A stretch of 64,000 nt of DNA from the NCBI GenBank assembly GCA_947446595.1, contig CANFGS010000009.1, positions 1-64,000 on the forward strand, in the 5' to 3' direction. This document shows, piece by piece, positions 39,480-49,958 of the stretch. The notes below the pieces were generated by a model. It worked only from the letters and a program-made list of their open reading frames with translations, ran no database searches and was not told the origin of the DNA. How positions within the stretch are numbered: the first letter of the stretch is position 1; every line of letters begins with the position of its first letter. The DNA comes from Neisseriaceae bacterium (lineage in GTDB: Bacteria; Pseudomonadota; Gammaproteobacteria; Burkholderiales; UBA11063). The translations under genes and the position numbers were made by a program.

Positions 39480-42030
39480 TATCAAATCCATCCAAATTAT
39501 AATTTTCCCATTGACTCACCAAATTACTATCAATTCCACAATGTTTAAGCCATGCTAACCCAAACTCATTGGAATAATTTGCTTTTATCTTTATCGCATC
39601 ATTAATATCATGCTGACTGGTTCTAGCTACAAAAGCATAAGTTGCTTGATTTTTATTAAGTTCTAGGCTAAACCGTCTAGTACCCAAATCGCTAAAATAA
39701 AAATAGTCTCCACGTACACCATGCGCTATTAGATCAATTTGTTTTTTATTTAGATCATGCGCCCGATATTGATCAAAAATTTCTGCAGATGATGCTTTTC
39801 TATTTGGTAAGAATATTTTGGTTGCACAGTTGGTTTTAAGGGCACTATTTAAATCGCTGTATTTCATCAAATCTGCCATTTCTTGTGTTGCAAAAATGAT
39901 AGCCACATTAAATTTTCTAACCGTCTTTATCCATTCAATTATCCGCTCCCGAAATAATGGATGCTTAAAAAATATAAAACTTTCATCAAAAACAATTAGA
40001 GTAGGAAAAGCATTATCAAACTGCTTACTAATTACGTGGATTAAATAACGAAGTGCTGGAATAATTACCTTATCCCCCATGTCCATTAATTTACCCATTT
40101 CAAATACATTAAAGTGTCCAAAACTAAGAACATTATCTGAAGCATCAAAAATTTTATTAACAAGTCCGCTTGATGAACTAGATGTTTCGTATAAAGCTCT
40201 TTGCTCCTGACTAAAATTATCCAAAATAGCAGCAACTGATTTATCATAATCCTGCACTAAATGCCTAAAGTAAGATAAAGTCCTTCGTGGCAGTGGGGTT
40301 TCTTGCTGCATTAAAACTAATGCTTTTCTAATTGCTAAGCGATGACTATCATTAAATTTATCAGCTAAACCATTTAAAACACAAAGTTCTTCAATCCAAT
40401 TAGCAGCAAAATCAAAATCAAGATCACTCTCTAGATTAGCCAAGGGCTGGAAATAAATGTTATTAGTCGAATTACCAATATCAAAAAAATTACCATTACA
40501 GCCATGACATAGAGGCAATGAGCTTTTATTTTTATCAAATACAAAAACCCGAGCATTCTTATAACGTAAGTGCTGAGCAATTATAAAATTAAGTAAGGTT
40601 GATTTACCCGAACCAGTTGGCCCTAGTATCAAAGTATGCCCATTATCTGCAACATGCAATGACAACCGTAACGGTGTACATCCTGTAGTTCCGGCAAAGA
40701 ATAATGGTGGGCTATTCTCTGGATAGAAACTACAGGGGTTATGGCTTAATCCTGACCATATTGAAGTACTTGGCATAATATCTGAGATATTTAGTGTATG
40801 AATCAGCCATTTACGAACATTAGCATATGAATAGCCAGGTAAGGTACCTAAATAAGCCTCTACTGAATGTATTCTCTCAACCTGACTTTGAAAACCTAAA
40901 CTTCTAAATAGAGTTCTAATCTGATCAGCTTTGTGATTAACATTTACCTGATTTTTATCCATTACAATCACTGTTGCGGTATAAAACCCAAACTTTACAT
41001 CACCACTTTCATTAATTGACTTTGCTGACTCGGCGTCTTGATATTGTGAATCTGAATTTTGGTTAATTTTTATATTGGAATCAATTGATAATGATAGCTT
41101 TATGGTGTCAGATGCACTAATTCTTTTTTGATACCACAGATTTGAAATTCTATCAATTACTTTGCTACCTTCATATTGACTTAAAAATATAAAACGCGTA
41201 CTCCAGCGATATTCAAAATCAAGATAATTTAATTTATCTAAAATACCCGGATACGATTCGCTTGGAAATCCTGATACTGTTATGGCCTTAATATAATTAT
41301 CACCAATTTTAGGATCTTCACCACCATATAAGTCATGACTAGCTAGATAGTGCTTGAGAAATATACCGTACTTAATAGGTAGCTTCAGTTCAATAGGCTC
41401 CCCAGTCAAACACCAACTTATATAAGATAAAATATCATCAGACTTCATCTGTAATAAATTTATTTGTTTAGTAAGAAGTTCAATTATTTCATGTAATTTA
41501 TTTTTAAATATATTCAAATAATGTGAATAATCATACTCTGTTGATTCATTTGTTTTTCTAAAAAACAAACCAAGCCTACTACCAAAATCAACTGTTGGAC
41601 GATAAGTAAAACTAATAGCATAAGAATTTTCATAATGATTACCCTCACCTTGATAGATGCTTCTACGCTCGTTATCAATTAGTTTACTAGTAGCATCAGG
41701 AAAAAATGAATCTTTCTCTTTAGTATAATCCATGGCTTTATATCTTAAGGTATCAATATGAAATAACCACCCAGAGCTAAGTAGATTAAACGCAGTATTT
41801 ATTTGTGCTGATAAAATTGCCAACTCTTCATCAGTAGATGTTTCAAGGTCAGAACCTTTGAACCAAAATGCAGCTAAAAACGAACCATCAGTTTGTAGAA
41901 TTATTCCATCATCAACCATTTTGGCATATAACAACAAATCAGACAACCCAAAGTTATTCCCAGCAAATGTTCGACCACTCACAAAATTTTTTAGAGCTGT
42001 TTTACCTTGATGAAAGATATTATTTAACAT
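39472..42030 (-). CDS. VirB4/TrbE-family T4SS ATPase
   Basis: 852 aa; LILGPTGSGKSTLLNFIIAQHLRYKNARVFVFDKNKS, FPTLIVFDESFIFFKHP, FNVAIIFATQEMADL. Confidence 0.95.
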   Translation of the reverse strand: MLNNIFHQGKTALKNFVSGRTFAGNNFGLSDLLLYAKMVDDGIILQTDGSFLAAFWFKGSDLETSTDEELAILSAQINTAFNLLSSGWLFHIDTLRYKAMDYTKEKDSFFPDATSKLIDNERRSIYQGEGNHYENSYAISFTYRPTVDFGSRLGLFFRKTNESTEYDYSHYLNIFKNKLHEIIELLTKQINLLQMKSDDILSYISWCLTGEPIELKLPIKYGIFLKHYLASHDLYGGEDPKIGDNYIKAITVSGFPSESYPGILDKLNYLDFEYRWSTRFIFLSQYEGSKVIDRISNLWYQKRISASDTIKLSLSIDSNIKINQNSDSQYQDAESAKSINESGDVKFGFYTATVIVMDKNQVNVNHKADQIRTLFRSLGFQSQVERIHSVEAYLGTLPGYSYANVRKWLIHTLNISDIMPSTSIWSGLSHNPCSFYPENSPPLFFAGTTGCTPLRLSLHVADNGHTLILGPTGSGKSTLLNFIIAQHLRYKNARVFVFDKNKSSLPLCHGCNGNFFDIGNSTNNIYFQPLANLESDLDFDFAANWIEELCVLNGLADKFNDSHRLAIRKALVLMQQETPLPRRTLSYFRHLVQDYDKSVAAILDNFSQEQRALYETSSSSSGLVNKIFDASDNVLSFGHFNVFEMGKLMDMGDKVIIPALRYLIHVISKQFDNAFPTLIVFDESFIFFKHPLFRERIIEWIKTVRKFNVAIIFATQEMADLMKYSDLNSALKTNCATKIFLPNRKASSAEIFDQYRAHDLNKKQIDLIAHGVRGDYFYFSDLGTRRFSLELNKNQATYAFVARTSQHDINDAIKIKANYSNEFGLAWLKHCGIDSNLVSQWENYNLDGFDND

Positions 42031-42040
42031 TTAATTCTAC

Positions 42041-42349
42041 TCACTTATAAAATGAATATGGAATATCTGGTTTACCAGGATAAAACTCATTTGCAGGATA
42101 ATAATCTGCATAATGAACTACATATCTGGTGAGGCATAGAAAAAACTGTGGGTCATCCTCATTTACGCGACGAATCAACATAATAGCGATTAGGTAATAA
42201 ATAAAAACCCCTATCGATACCCAAAGGTTTTGGTATGCCATCATAACCACACCACCTACAGTTACTGTAAAAGTAAAAGGTAGGCGCTCACATCCAACAA
42301 ATAATGTTGGACGATAAAGTGATTTATGGATAATAATTTTACGTTGCAT
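42041..42349 (-). CDS. VirB3/TrbD-family T4SS protein
   Basis: IIIHKSLYRPTLFVGCERLPFTFTVTVGGVVMMAYQNLW. Confidence 0.85.
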   Translation of the reverse strand: MQRKIIIHKSLYRPTLFVGCERLPFTFTVTVGGVVMMAYQNLWVSIGVFIYYLIAIMLIRRVNEDDPQFFLCLTRYVVHYADYYPANEFYPGKPDIPYSFYK

Positions 42350-42350
42350 T

Positions 42351-42668
42351 TTAGAAACTAAAGCCCCAACTCATTCCACGACCAAAATAATTAAATGCAG
42401 CCATTAATAAACCAATTACAATAAATACCTTACTAATAGCTTGAGCAGCAGAACCTTGTAAGCGACCACTACCAAGAGCGAGAGCGGCTACTACAACAGT
42501 TACAATTCCACCCCACTTTGCCGCAACTGAAACAATATTTCTACCAGTTTTTAACATATCATCAACATCACGAATCCCAGTATCATCAGCTGCATAAACA
42601 ACTAATGAATAGAATAACAGTGACAAGGTAAAAATGATTTTTTTGAATGATGAAATAATTTGCAACAT
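42351..42668 (-). CDS. VirB2/TrbC-family pilin
   Basis: Signal peptide ending near VVYAADD, two TM helices; start set at MLQIISS behind AAGAGG; precedes VirB3/VirB4. Confidence 0.8.
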   Translation of the reverse strand: MLQIISSFKKIIFTLSLLFYSLVVYAADDTGIRDVDDMLKTGRNIVSVAAKWGGIVTVVVAALALGSGRLQGSAAQAISKVFIVIGLLMAAFNYFGRGMSWGFSF

Positions 42669-42704
42669 AATAATCCTCTTAACTAAAAACATAGGTTAAA
42701 CGAT

Positions 42705-42750
42705 ATTATATGAAACAATTTTTAGAAAATTTTGCGTAATGTACGCAAAA
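42705..42750 (-). promoter_or_regulatory. Putative T4SS operon promoter with palindromic operator
   Basis: -10 TATAAT (complement of 42705-42710); perfect 9-3-9 inverted repeat TTTTGCGTA-ATG-TACGCAAAA at 42730-42750 overlapping the expected -35 position. Confidence 0.5.
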
Positions 42751-42763
42751 AATGGGATAAATT

Positions 42764-42788
42764 CGCTGCTAGCCTTAGTCTAGCAACG
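42764..42788 (-). terminator. Putative terminator of the RND operon
   Basis: Reverse strand CGTTGCTAG-ACTAAGG-CTAGCAGCG hairpin (one G-T pair) 47 bp after the RND stop; T-run only after a 10 nt gap. Confidence 0.35.
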
Positions 42789-42834
42789 AAAATTTTAATT
42801 TGAAAATATAGTGAAATAAATTAGTATTTAGATA

Positions 42835-45800
42835 TTAGTCTTTTGTAAAGGTTTCTAGGACAACCTTTCTAGTATCTTCGTCATCTTCTTGTGGTTTTAG
42901 CTTTTTCTTGCCCATAATTACCACAAAAAATACGGGAACAAATATAGTCGAAATAAATGTAGAACCTAGCATACCACCAATAATACCAGTACCTACCGAA
43001 TGCTCTGCATTGGAGTTTGCCCCATGAGCAAATGCCAGTGGTAATGTACCTAGGATAAACGCTAAAGATGTCATCACAATAGGTCTAAACCTTTGACGAG
43101 CTGCAATTAATGCCGACTCAACTGTTGGTAATCCTTCCCTCCAATGCTCGAGTGCAAACTCAGCAATTAAAATCGCATTTTTGGCGGATAAACCAAGTAA
43201 GGTAATTAAGCTTATCTGGAAATATAAGTCATCGGTCAAGTTTCTTAAAAACAATATGCCACTAGCACCAAATAATGCAAATGGAATTGCCATTAATACT
43301 ACAATAGGTAACCTCCACATTTCAAACTGACCAGCTAATACTAGGAAAATCATAATTATCCCAAAAGCAAATGCCATGATAGATGTTGCGTTACCACTTT
43401 GTTGTTGATAACTAACCCCATACCAAGTATAACTATACTCTTTAGGTAAAACTTGTATAATTGCTGATTGTATTAGACGCATAGCATCTTGAATAGTAAT
43501 CCCTTCACGTGGTTCAACTACTATCTTAGTTGCTAAAAAGTCGTTAACTCGTTCAATTACATCGGGAGCCGTAGTCATTTGTGTATTTACTACTGAATTT
43601 ACTGGAACCATTGACTCATTAGCATTTTTAACCCATAGATTATCTAGCTGGAATGGTGACTTTCTAAACTGCTCGTCACCTTGCAAAATAACCCAGAATA
43701 AATCACCCATAATATAAAAATAGTTGACTAAATCAGGAGCGTAATTAGCCTCAAGAACATTATAAATATCTTGTACATTTAGACCATAAAACTTAGCCAT
43801 TTCAATATTAACCAATACACTATAAGCTTGATTGTTCGGATTAAAGGTAAAGTAACTAGTACTAATATCTTTATTCTTATTAAGTATACCCGTTATCTGC
43901 TTAGCATAACTCTCAAGCGCAAAATAGTCTCCATTCACCTTATCTTGAATATAAACCTCAATACCATTGGTACTACTTAAACCATCAATTGCAGGCTGAT
44001 TATACGCAATAAATTTGGCTTCTTTTGAAGTATTACCATAATCATTAGCATCTTTAATTAATTGGCTTACATCAGTTTTACGACTATCCCAATCAGTTAA
44101 ATCAGTTGTTACAGTTGCTACATTGGTTTTAACGGAACCTGCATGAAGTTGATCAATTCCGATTAAACTAACTGTATTTTCAATGTTTTTATCTTTAAGT
44201 AAATGATTGATATAACCATCGGTAACTGATTCAGTCCTTTGCAATGATGCATTATTGGGTAATGTAACTTGAGTTACATAAAAACCCTTATCTTCATTGG
44301 GAATAAATCCAACTGGTAGTATATAAAATAATAGTCCAGTTATAATTAACACTAAGCCAAAGAGTATAATTGTGAGTCTACGATAGTTTAATAAAAACTT
44401 AACTGCAGCAATATACTTATCGGTAATCCACTCAAATCCCTCATTGAATTTCTCAAATACTTTAGCTTTTTTGGCATTAGCTTGATGATTTTTTAGGAAA
44501 ATAGCACATAATGCTGGAGTTAGGGTAAGTGCTACGATACCTGATAGCACTACCGAAATCGATATAGTAATTGCAAACTGTTGATATAAAATACCTGTTA
44601 AGCCACCCAAAAATGCTGATGGAATAAAGGCACAGCATAAAACAAGTACAATAGCAATCAAAGCACTTGCTACTTCATTCATGGTTTTTATACTAGCTTG
44701 TTTGGCACTAATACCCTCAGCTTCCATAATCCGTTCGACGTTTTCGATTACGACTATCGAGTCATCAACCACAATACCAATTGATAAAATCAAGCCAAAC
44801 AATGTTAGATTATTAATACTAAAGCCCGTAACATACATTCCAGCAAAAGTACCAATAACTGCAACTGGAATAGTTAGTACTGGAATTAAAGTAGCACGAG
44901 CTTTTTGTAAGAACAAAAACACTACAAAAATCACCAAGATACAAGCGTCTCTTAATGTATCACTTACATTAGACAAGGCTTTTTTGATAAACTTGGTATT
45001 ATCAAAAGCTATGCTATAACTCATTCCATCTGGAAATTGTTTAGCTAATTTTTCCATGGTTTTTAGAATCTCTCCATGTACTTGAAGTTGATTAGCAGTG
45101 GGATCTAAATAAATCTGTAAACCAATTGTTGATTTTTTATTTAATTTATTAATCGTATCATAGCTAAATGCTCCAAGCTCCACTCGGGCAATATCTTTAA
45201 TTCTAATATATTGAACACCTTGACTTCTAACAATAATATTTTCAAATTGTTTAGGGTCACTATAGTAGCTTTGCCCAACCAAATTAACTACCATCAAGCT
45301 TTTACCAACTGTAGGTGGCGCACCTGTTTGCCCAACTGCAACTTGGACGTTTTGTTCATTAATTGCATTTTCTACATCAGTTAGCGTAACTCCTAACTTT
45401 TGCATCACATCTGGTTTCAACCATACTCTCATAGAATATGTGCGGGCACCAGCCATTTCAACATCACCAACGCCTTTAACCCTAGATAATTCAGTATATA
45501 TTGCACGATAAGTATAGTTACTTAGATATACCATATCTTGACGCCCATCACTTTGCATTGATATTGACATTAGAGCGTTTTGAGAGCTTTTACGCATTGT
45601 TACACCGAGATTTTGTACAATGGGCGGTACCATCGGTAATGCTGTATTTAGGCGATTTAGAACATCTCCTATAACTGCATTTAGATTAGTACCGGTTGCA
45701 AAAGTTACGACTAGATTATAGTCTCCATTACTTGACATAACTGAATTCATATAAATCATCTGGTTGGAGCCATTAATCTGATCTTCAATTGGAGATGCTA

Positions 45801-45981
45801 CAGTTTTTTGAATAACCTCTGCATTAGCACCAGGATAACGTGCACTAATAGTAATAGTTGGTGGTGCAATATTTGGATACTCTGCAAGTGGCAAGCTAAA
45901 AATTGCAACAAGACCGCACAACACAATAATTATAGAAATTACTGACGAAAAAACTGGATTATTTATAAAATATCGAAACAT
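42835..45981 (-). CDS. RND efflux inner-membrane transporter (AcrB-like, HAE1)
   Basis: 1048 aa; GIVVDDSIVVIENVER, LLGLSAKNAILIAEFA proton relay residues. Confidence 0.9.
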   Translation of the reverse strand: MFRYFINNPVFSSVISIIIVLCGLVAIFSLPLAEYPNIAPPTITISARYPGANAEVIQKTVASPIEDQINGSNQMIYMNSVMSSNGDYNLVVTFATGTNLNAVIGDVLNRLNTALPMVPPIVQNLGVTMRKSSQNALMSISMQSDGRQDMVYLSNYTYRAIYTELSRVKGVGDVEMAGARTYSMRVWLKPDVMQKLGVTLTDVENAINEQNVQVAVGQTGAPPTVGKSLMVVNLVGQSYYSDPKQFENIIVRSQGVQYIRIKDIARVELGAFSYDTINKLNKKSTIGLQIYLDPTANQLQVHGEILKTMEKLAKQFPDGMSYSIAFDNTKFIKKALSNVSDTLRDACILVIFVVFLFLQKARATLIPVLTIPVAVIGTFAGMYVTGFSINNLTLFGLILSIGIVVDDSIVVIENVERIMEAEGISAKQASIKTMNEVASALIAIVLVLCCAFIPSAFLGGLTGILYQQFAITISISVVLSGIVALTLTPALCAIFLKNHQANAKKAKVFEKFNEGFEWITDKYIAAVKFLLNYRRLTIILFGLVLIITGLLFYILPVGFIPNEDKGFYVTQVTLPNNASLQRTESVTDGYINHLLKDKNIENTVSLIGIDQLHAGSVKTNVATVTTDLTDWDSRKTDVSQLIKDANDYGNTSKEAKFIAYNQPAIDGLSSTNGIEVYIQDKVNGDYFALESYAKQITGILNKNKDISTSYFTFNPNNQAYSVLVNIEMAKFYGLNVQDIYNVLEANYAPDLVNYFYIMGDLFWVILQGDEQFRKSPFQLDNLWVKNANESMVPVNSVVNTQMTTAPDVIERVNDFLATKIVVEPREGITIQDAMRLIQSAIIQVLPKEYSYTWYGVSYQQQSGNATSIMAFAFGIIMIFLVLAGQFEMWRLPIVVLMAIPFALFGASGILFLRNLTDDLYFQISLITLLGLSAKNAILIAEFALEHWREGLPTVESALIAARQRFRPIVMTSLAFILGTLPLAFAHGANSNAEHSVGTGIIGGMLGSTFISTIFVPVFFVVIMGKKKLKPQEDDEDTRKVVLETFTKD

Positions 45982-46038
45982 TTATTATCTTTCAATTAAT
46001 AGACTTAAATTATAACTTATAAGCTTAAATTATATATA

Positions 46039-49000
46039 CTATTTTTGTTCTACCTTATGCTTATAATTTCGCATAATCATCACAAAAAATGCGGGGGTTA
46101 ACAAACTTGATAAAAGCACCGAACCCAAAATACCACCAATAATACCAATACCAACTGAATGTTGAGCATTTGCACCAGCTCCTGTTGCAAAAGCTAGTGG
46201 TAGCGTCCCAAAAATAAAACACATTGATGTCATGACAATTGGTCTAAACCTTTGTTTTAAAGCGTGTATAGCACTTTCTTCTACAGAATTACCAGCTCTA
46301 AAACTCTGCAATGAAAACTCAACCAATAAAATTATATTTTTGGCTGATAAACCTAGTAATGCCAGTAAACTAATTTGAAAGTATAAATCATTTTGTTTAC
46401 CTGTGAAGAACAATATCAAAGCAGCTCCAAATAAAGCAAAAGGAATCCCCATCATTACTACAAGTGCTAAACGCCACATTTCATACAAAGCTGATAATAC
46501 AAGATATATCATTATAATTGAAAATACAAAAGCAAATACTGATGTTTTTTGTGATAAAGTTAACTGATAACTAGTCCCAAACCAATCATAGTTATAAGCT
46601 TTTGGAACACTACCTACTTCAGCAACAATAACTTTCATCACATCTCCAAATGAGTATCCAGGAGACGGCATAGCAGTAATTTTGGTTGCCATATAACCAT
46701 TGAAACGCTGAATAACTTGAGCATCACGTGTATTATTTACTTTTACTACACTAGCAACTGGAATCATACTACTATTACCAAAATGATTAGAGGCTGCAGT
46801 ACTAGTTCCTTTCACATATACATTACGCAAGTTATCAACTGTCGTTCTAAATTGATAATCTGCTTGCATAATAACCCAAACTAGACCTTGCATAATGTAG
46901 GCATAATTCACGTTATTATTACTATAGATAGTTTGAATTGCAGTATATAAGTTATTTATATCAACCCCATAAAATGTTGCCATTGCAAAATTAGGAACAA
47001 TAGATATTTCCATAACATTAGTATCCAAAGTCTGAAACGCCATACCAACTTCTTTGTGTTTTTTTAGTTTTTCAATAAGAGCTTGACCTGTATCTTGTAG
47101 CTTATGCGTATCCCCATTAACTCGATCTTCAAGATAAAAATCGATACCACCAGTTGTGCTCAACCCCCTGATTGTTGGTTGATTAAAAGCTCGAACTGAC
47201 ATACTTGGATTATTCATACCCAGTATATTTAGAGTTTTTATTATACTATCGGCATCACCACCCTTACCATGGCGTTTATCCCAATCAACAAGGCTAATAA
47301 AGAATGAGGCTGCATAGGTTTTTTGATTACCCGAATCAAGGAAATCAAAACCTGCAACACTAATAACCGAATCAATCGCAGGATTTTTGGTTAATTTCTC
47401 AATAATTCCATGAACTTTAGTATTAGTATCATTAAGACTTGAAGAAGATGGTAAGTTAATAGTTGCAAAAATTAATCCTTGATCTTCATTCGGTACGAAT
47501 GCCGTAGGCACCAATTTGAATAAACCAATTGTCATGGCAAATAATAATATCCATACACCAAAAGCAAGTTTGGTGTGACGCACAAAAAAGGTAGCAATTC
47601 TCACATAAAAATCAGTTACTTTTTCAAATCCACGATCAAACCAATTATTATGTTTCACCTTATGAACTATGTTTTTTAAAATCAAAGTACTTATAGCAGG
47701 GGTAAAAGTAAGAGCACAAATACCAGATAAAACTACAGCACAAGCAATAGTAACCGCAAACTGTCGATACATATTACCACTTAGACCTTTTAGTCCCATT
47801 GCTGGGATAAATACTACACTTAGTACCAAAACAATTGCAAGAACAGCGCCAAACACCTCTTCTAATGTCATAGCAACTACTTTTATCAAAGGTAGATTTG
47901 GATTTTCATTTCTTAAACGTTCAATATTTTCAACAATCACAATGGCATCATCAACTACAATACCAATAGCCAATACCATTGCAAAAAGACTAAGCGTATT
48001 AAGACTGAAATTAAATACATAAAGACATGCCATAGTACCTATAATTGATACTGGTATTGAACAAATTGCAATAACGCTTGCCCTCCAGTTTTGTAAAAAC
48101 AAAAATATAATTACTCCAACTAGGGCAAATGCTATTAAAAGAGTATCTTGTACATTTGTGACAGATGCTGCTACAAATTTTGAATTATCAATCGTTACAC
48201 GATAAGATAGTCCCTTAGGAAAACTTACTGCATCTTGATTTAGTCTTTCAATAATTTGTTTTTTAGCTGCAAGTTGATTAGCTCCTGGTTGTAAGAATAT
48301 TTGCATTACATTACAGGGATAATGCTTAAATTTATCTTTCTTATCTCTAAAATTAACTTCAGCTACAGTTGTATAAGAAATTGACCCTAATTCAACACGT
48401 GCAATATCCTTTACAAGAACCCTCTGGGCATTATTATTTAAAATCACCATATTAGCAAACTGCTCAGGGGTACTATACATTTCATTACCCTTGAGATTGA
48501 GTACTAAATTATCCCCCTTAGATCCAGGGGAACCATTGGATCGTCCGACAAAAGTTTCTACGTTTTGATCTTTAATTACATTTTGTAAGTCATTAACAGT
48601 AATACCATAACGCTGCATTTTATTTGGATCTAACCAAATTCGAATAGCATATGAACCACTACCAAAAACATTAATTGTTCCAACTGATGGTAAAAGTAAT
48701 AAATCGTTCTGAACCGTACGTTGTAGATAATTACTAACAAATTTAGGATCAAGATATGGATCAGCATAAAACGCGGCTAAGAGTAACATATCGGGCGAGC
48801 TTTTTCTCGCAGTAACCCCCATTCTTTGTACTACACTTGGTAAAAGAGGCATTGCCGCATATAGACGGTTTAGTACTTCATTAATTGCATAGTTTAAGTC
48901 AGTACCTACATCATAAGTAAGAGTAATATTAACATTACCAATTGATGATGTTGAGGTAGCCATATAGGTTAGCCCTGAAATCCCATTTAATTGATTTTCA

Positions 49001-49197
49001 ATTTGAGCCGCAACAACACGTGCCGCTGTCTCAGCATTAGCACCTGGGTAGGACGCATTAATTTGAATTGATGGTGGTGAAATATCAGGAAACTGACTAA
49101 CTGGTAGATTAAATAGAGCAACAGCACCACACAAAGTAATAATTAATGAAATTACGGTTGCCAAAATTGGGCGTCTTAATAAAGCTTTCAAATCCAT
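46039..49197 (-). CDS. RND efflux inner-membrane transporter (AcrB-like, HAE1)
   Basis: 1052 aa; GIVVDDAIVIVENIERL, LLGLSAKNIILLVEFS. Confidence 0.9.
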   Translation of the reverse strand: MDLKALLRRPILATVISLIITLCGAVALFNLPVSQFPDISPPSIQINASYPGANAETAARVVAAQIENQLNGISGLTYMATSTSSIGNVNITLTYDVGTDLNYAINEVLNRLYAAMPLLPSVVQRMGVTARKSSPDMLLLAAFYADPYLDPKFVSNYLQRTVQNDLLLLPSVGTINVFGSGSYAIRIWLDPNKMQRYGITVNDLQNVIKDQNVETFVGRSNGSPGSKGDNLVLNLKGNEMYSTPEQFANMVILNNNAQRVLVKDIARVELGSISYTTVAEVNFRDKKDKFKHYPCNVMQIFLQPGANQLAAKKQIIERLNQDAVSFPKGLSYRVTIDNSKFVAASVTNVQDTLLIAFALVGVIIFLFLQNWRASVIAICSIPVSIIGTMACLYVFNFSLNTLSLFAMVLAIGIVVDDAIVIVENIERLRNENPNLPLIKVVAMTLEEVFGAVLAIVLVLSVVFIPAMGLKGLSGNMYRQFAVTIACAVVLSGICALTFTPAISTLILKNIVHKVKHNNWFDRGFEKVTDFYVRIATFFVRHTKLAFGVWILLFAMTIGLFKLVPTAFVPNEDQGLIFATINLPSSSSLNDTNTKVHGIIEKLTKNPAIDSVISVAGFDFLDSGNQKTYAASFFISLVDWDKRHGKGGDADSIIKTLNILGMNNPSMSVRAFNQPTIRGLSTTGGIDFYLEDRVNGDTHKLQDTGQALIEKLKKHKEVGMAFQTLDTNVMEISIVPNFAMATFYGVDINNLYTAIQTIYSNNNVNYAYIMQGLVWVIMQADYQFRTTVDNLRNVYVKGTSTAASNHFGNSSMIPVASVVKVNNTRDAQVIQRFNGYMATKITAMPSPGYSFGDVMKVIVAEVGSVPKAYNYDWFGTSYQLTLSQKTSVFAFVFSIIMIYLVLSALYEMWRLALVVMMGIPFALFGAALILFFTGKQNDLYFQISLLALLGLSAKNIILLVEFSLQSFRAGNSVEESAIHALKQRFRPIVMTSMCFIFGTLPLAFATGAGANAQHSVGIGIIGGILGSVLLSSLLTPAFFVMIMRNYKHKVEQK

Positions 49198-49217
49198 ATC
49201 TTAGCTTTTAAACTTTC

Positions 49218-49958
49218 TTATTTATATAAATCATTAATCGGTGGAAGATCACTTTTTGATTTTGCGTTCATTTTATAAACTTGTAATTTCCGAAAAAATC
49301 TATAAAAGCTTGATTCAACATTACTAAGTGATTGATACATTTGCGCTTGTTCTAGATCAGTGTTTATTTTTAACATTTGCGCCTGATAGTACGCCAATTC
49401 AATTGATATCTGAGGCCTTGAACTTACTGAGCTCTCAATATTAATTGGAGCTGGGATTTTAATATTAGTAGAATCTATTTTTAATTGATTAAGTGAAATA
49501 CTTATAATCTCTATCCCTAGATCATTTGCTATAAGTGGATCACCAATTAAATCATTTAATTGATTAAATGTAGATAAATCAGTGGTTTTTATGCGAATCT
49601 CTAGAAGCTCAGTCACTTTATTGGCTAATATTTTATGAAAATTTTCGTATACAGACAAATATGTTTGGGGATTAATTACTTGCCATTGTATTGCTACACT
49701 TATTTCAGCTTTGCTAGTCTCATTAAAAGGGAGATTTACTGTGAATAATCCTTCGCGTTTATTCATAAATATATAGTTCACTCGCTCTACCAGTGGCCAA
49801 GTAAAGTGTATACCTGGAGTTAATACTGACTCTTTCTTAGTAAATATATTAGTAACAACGACATTTTCGCGTTTATCAATACTAATAGTACCTAAAGTTA
49901 ATATAATGATAATAAGCAAAACTAAAACCACAATTTTTTTAACATAATTAGTAGGCAT
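49218..49958 (-). CDS. hflC: Protease modulator HflC-like SPFH protein
   Basis: SPFH domain after hflK: VVVTNIFTKKESVLTPGIHFTWPLVERVNYI. Confidence 0.8.
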   Translation of the reverse strand: MPTNYVKKIVVLVLLIIIILTLGTISIDKRENVVVTNIFTKKESVLTPGIHFTWPLVERVNYIFMNKREGLFTVNLPFNETSKAEISVAIQWQVINPQTYLSVYENFHKILANKVTELLEIRIKTTDLSTFNQLNDLIGDPLIANDLGIEIISISLNQLKIDSTNIKIPAPINIESSVSSRPQISIELAYYQAQMLKINTDLEQAQMYQSLSNVESSFYRFFRKLQVYKMNAKSKSDLPPINDLYK

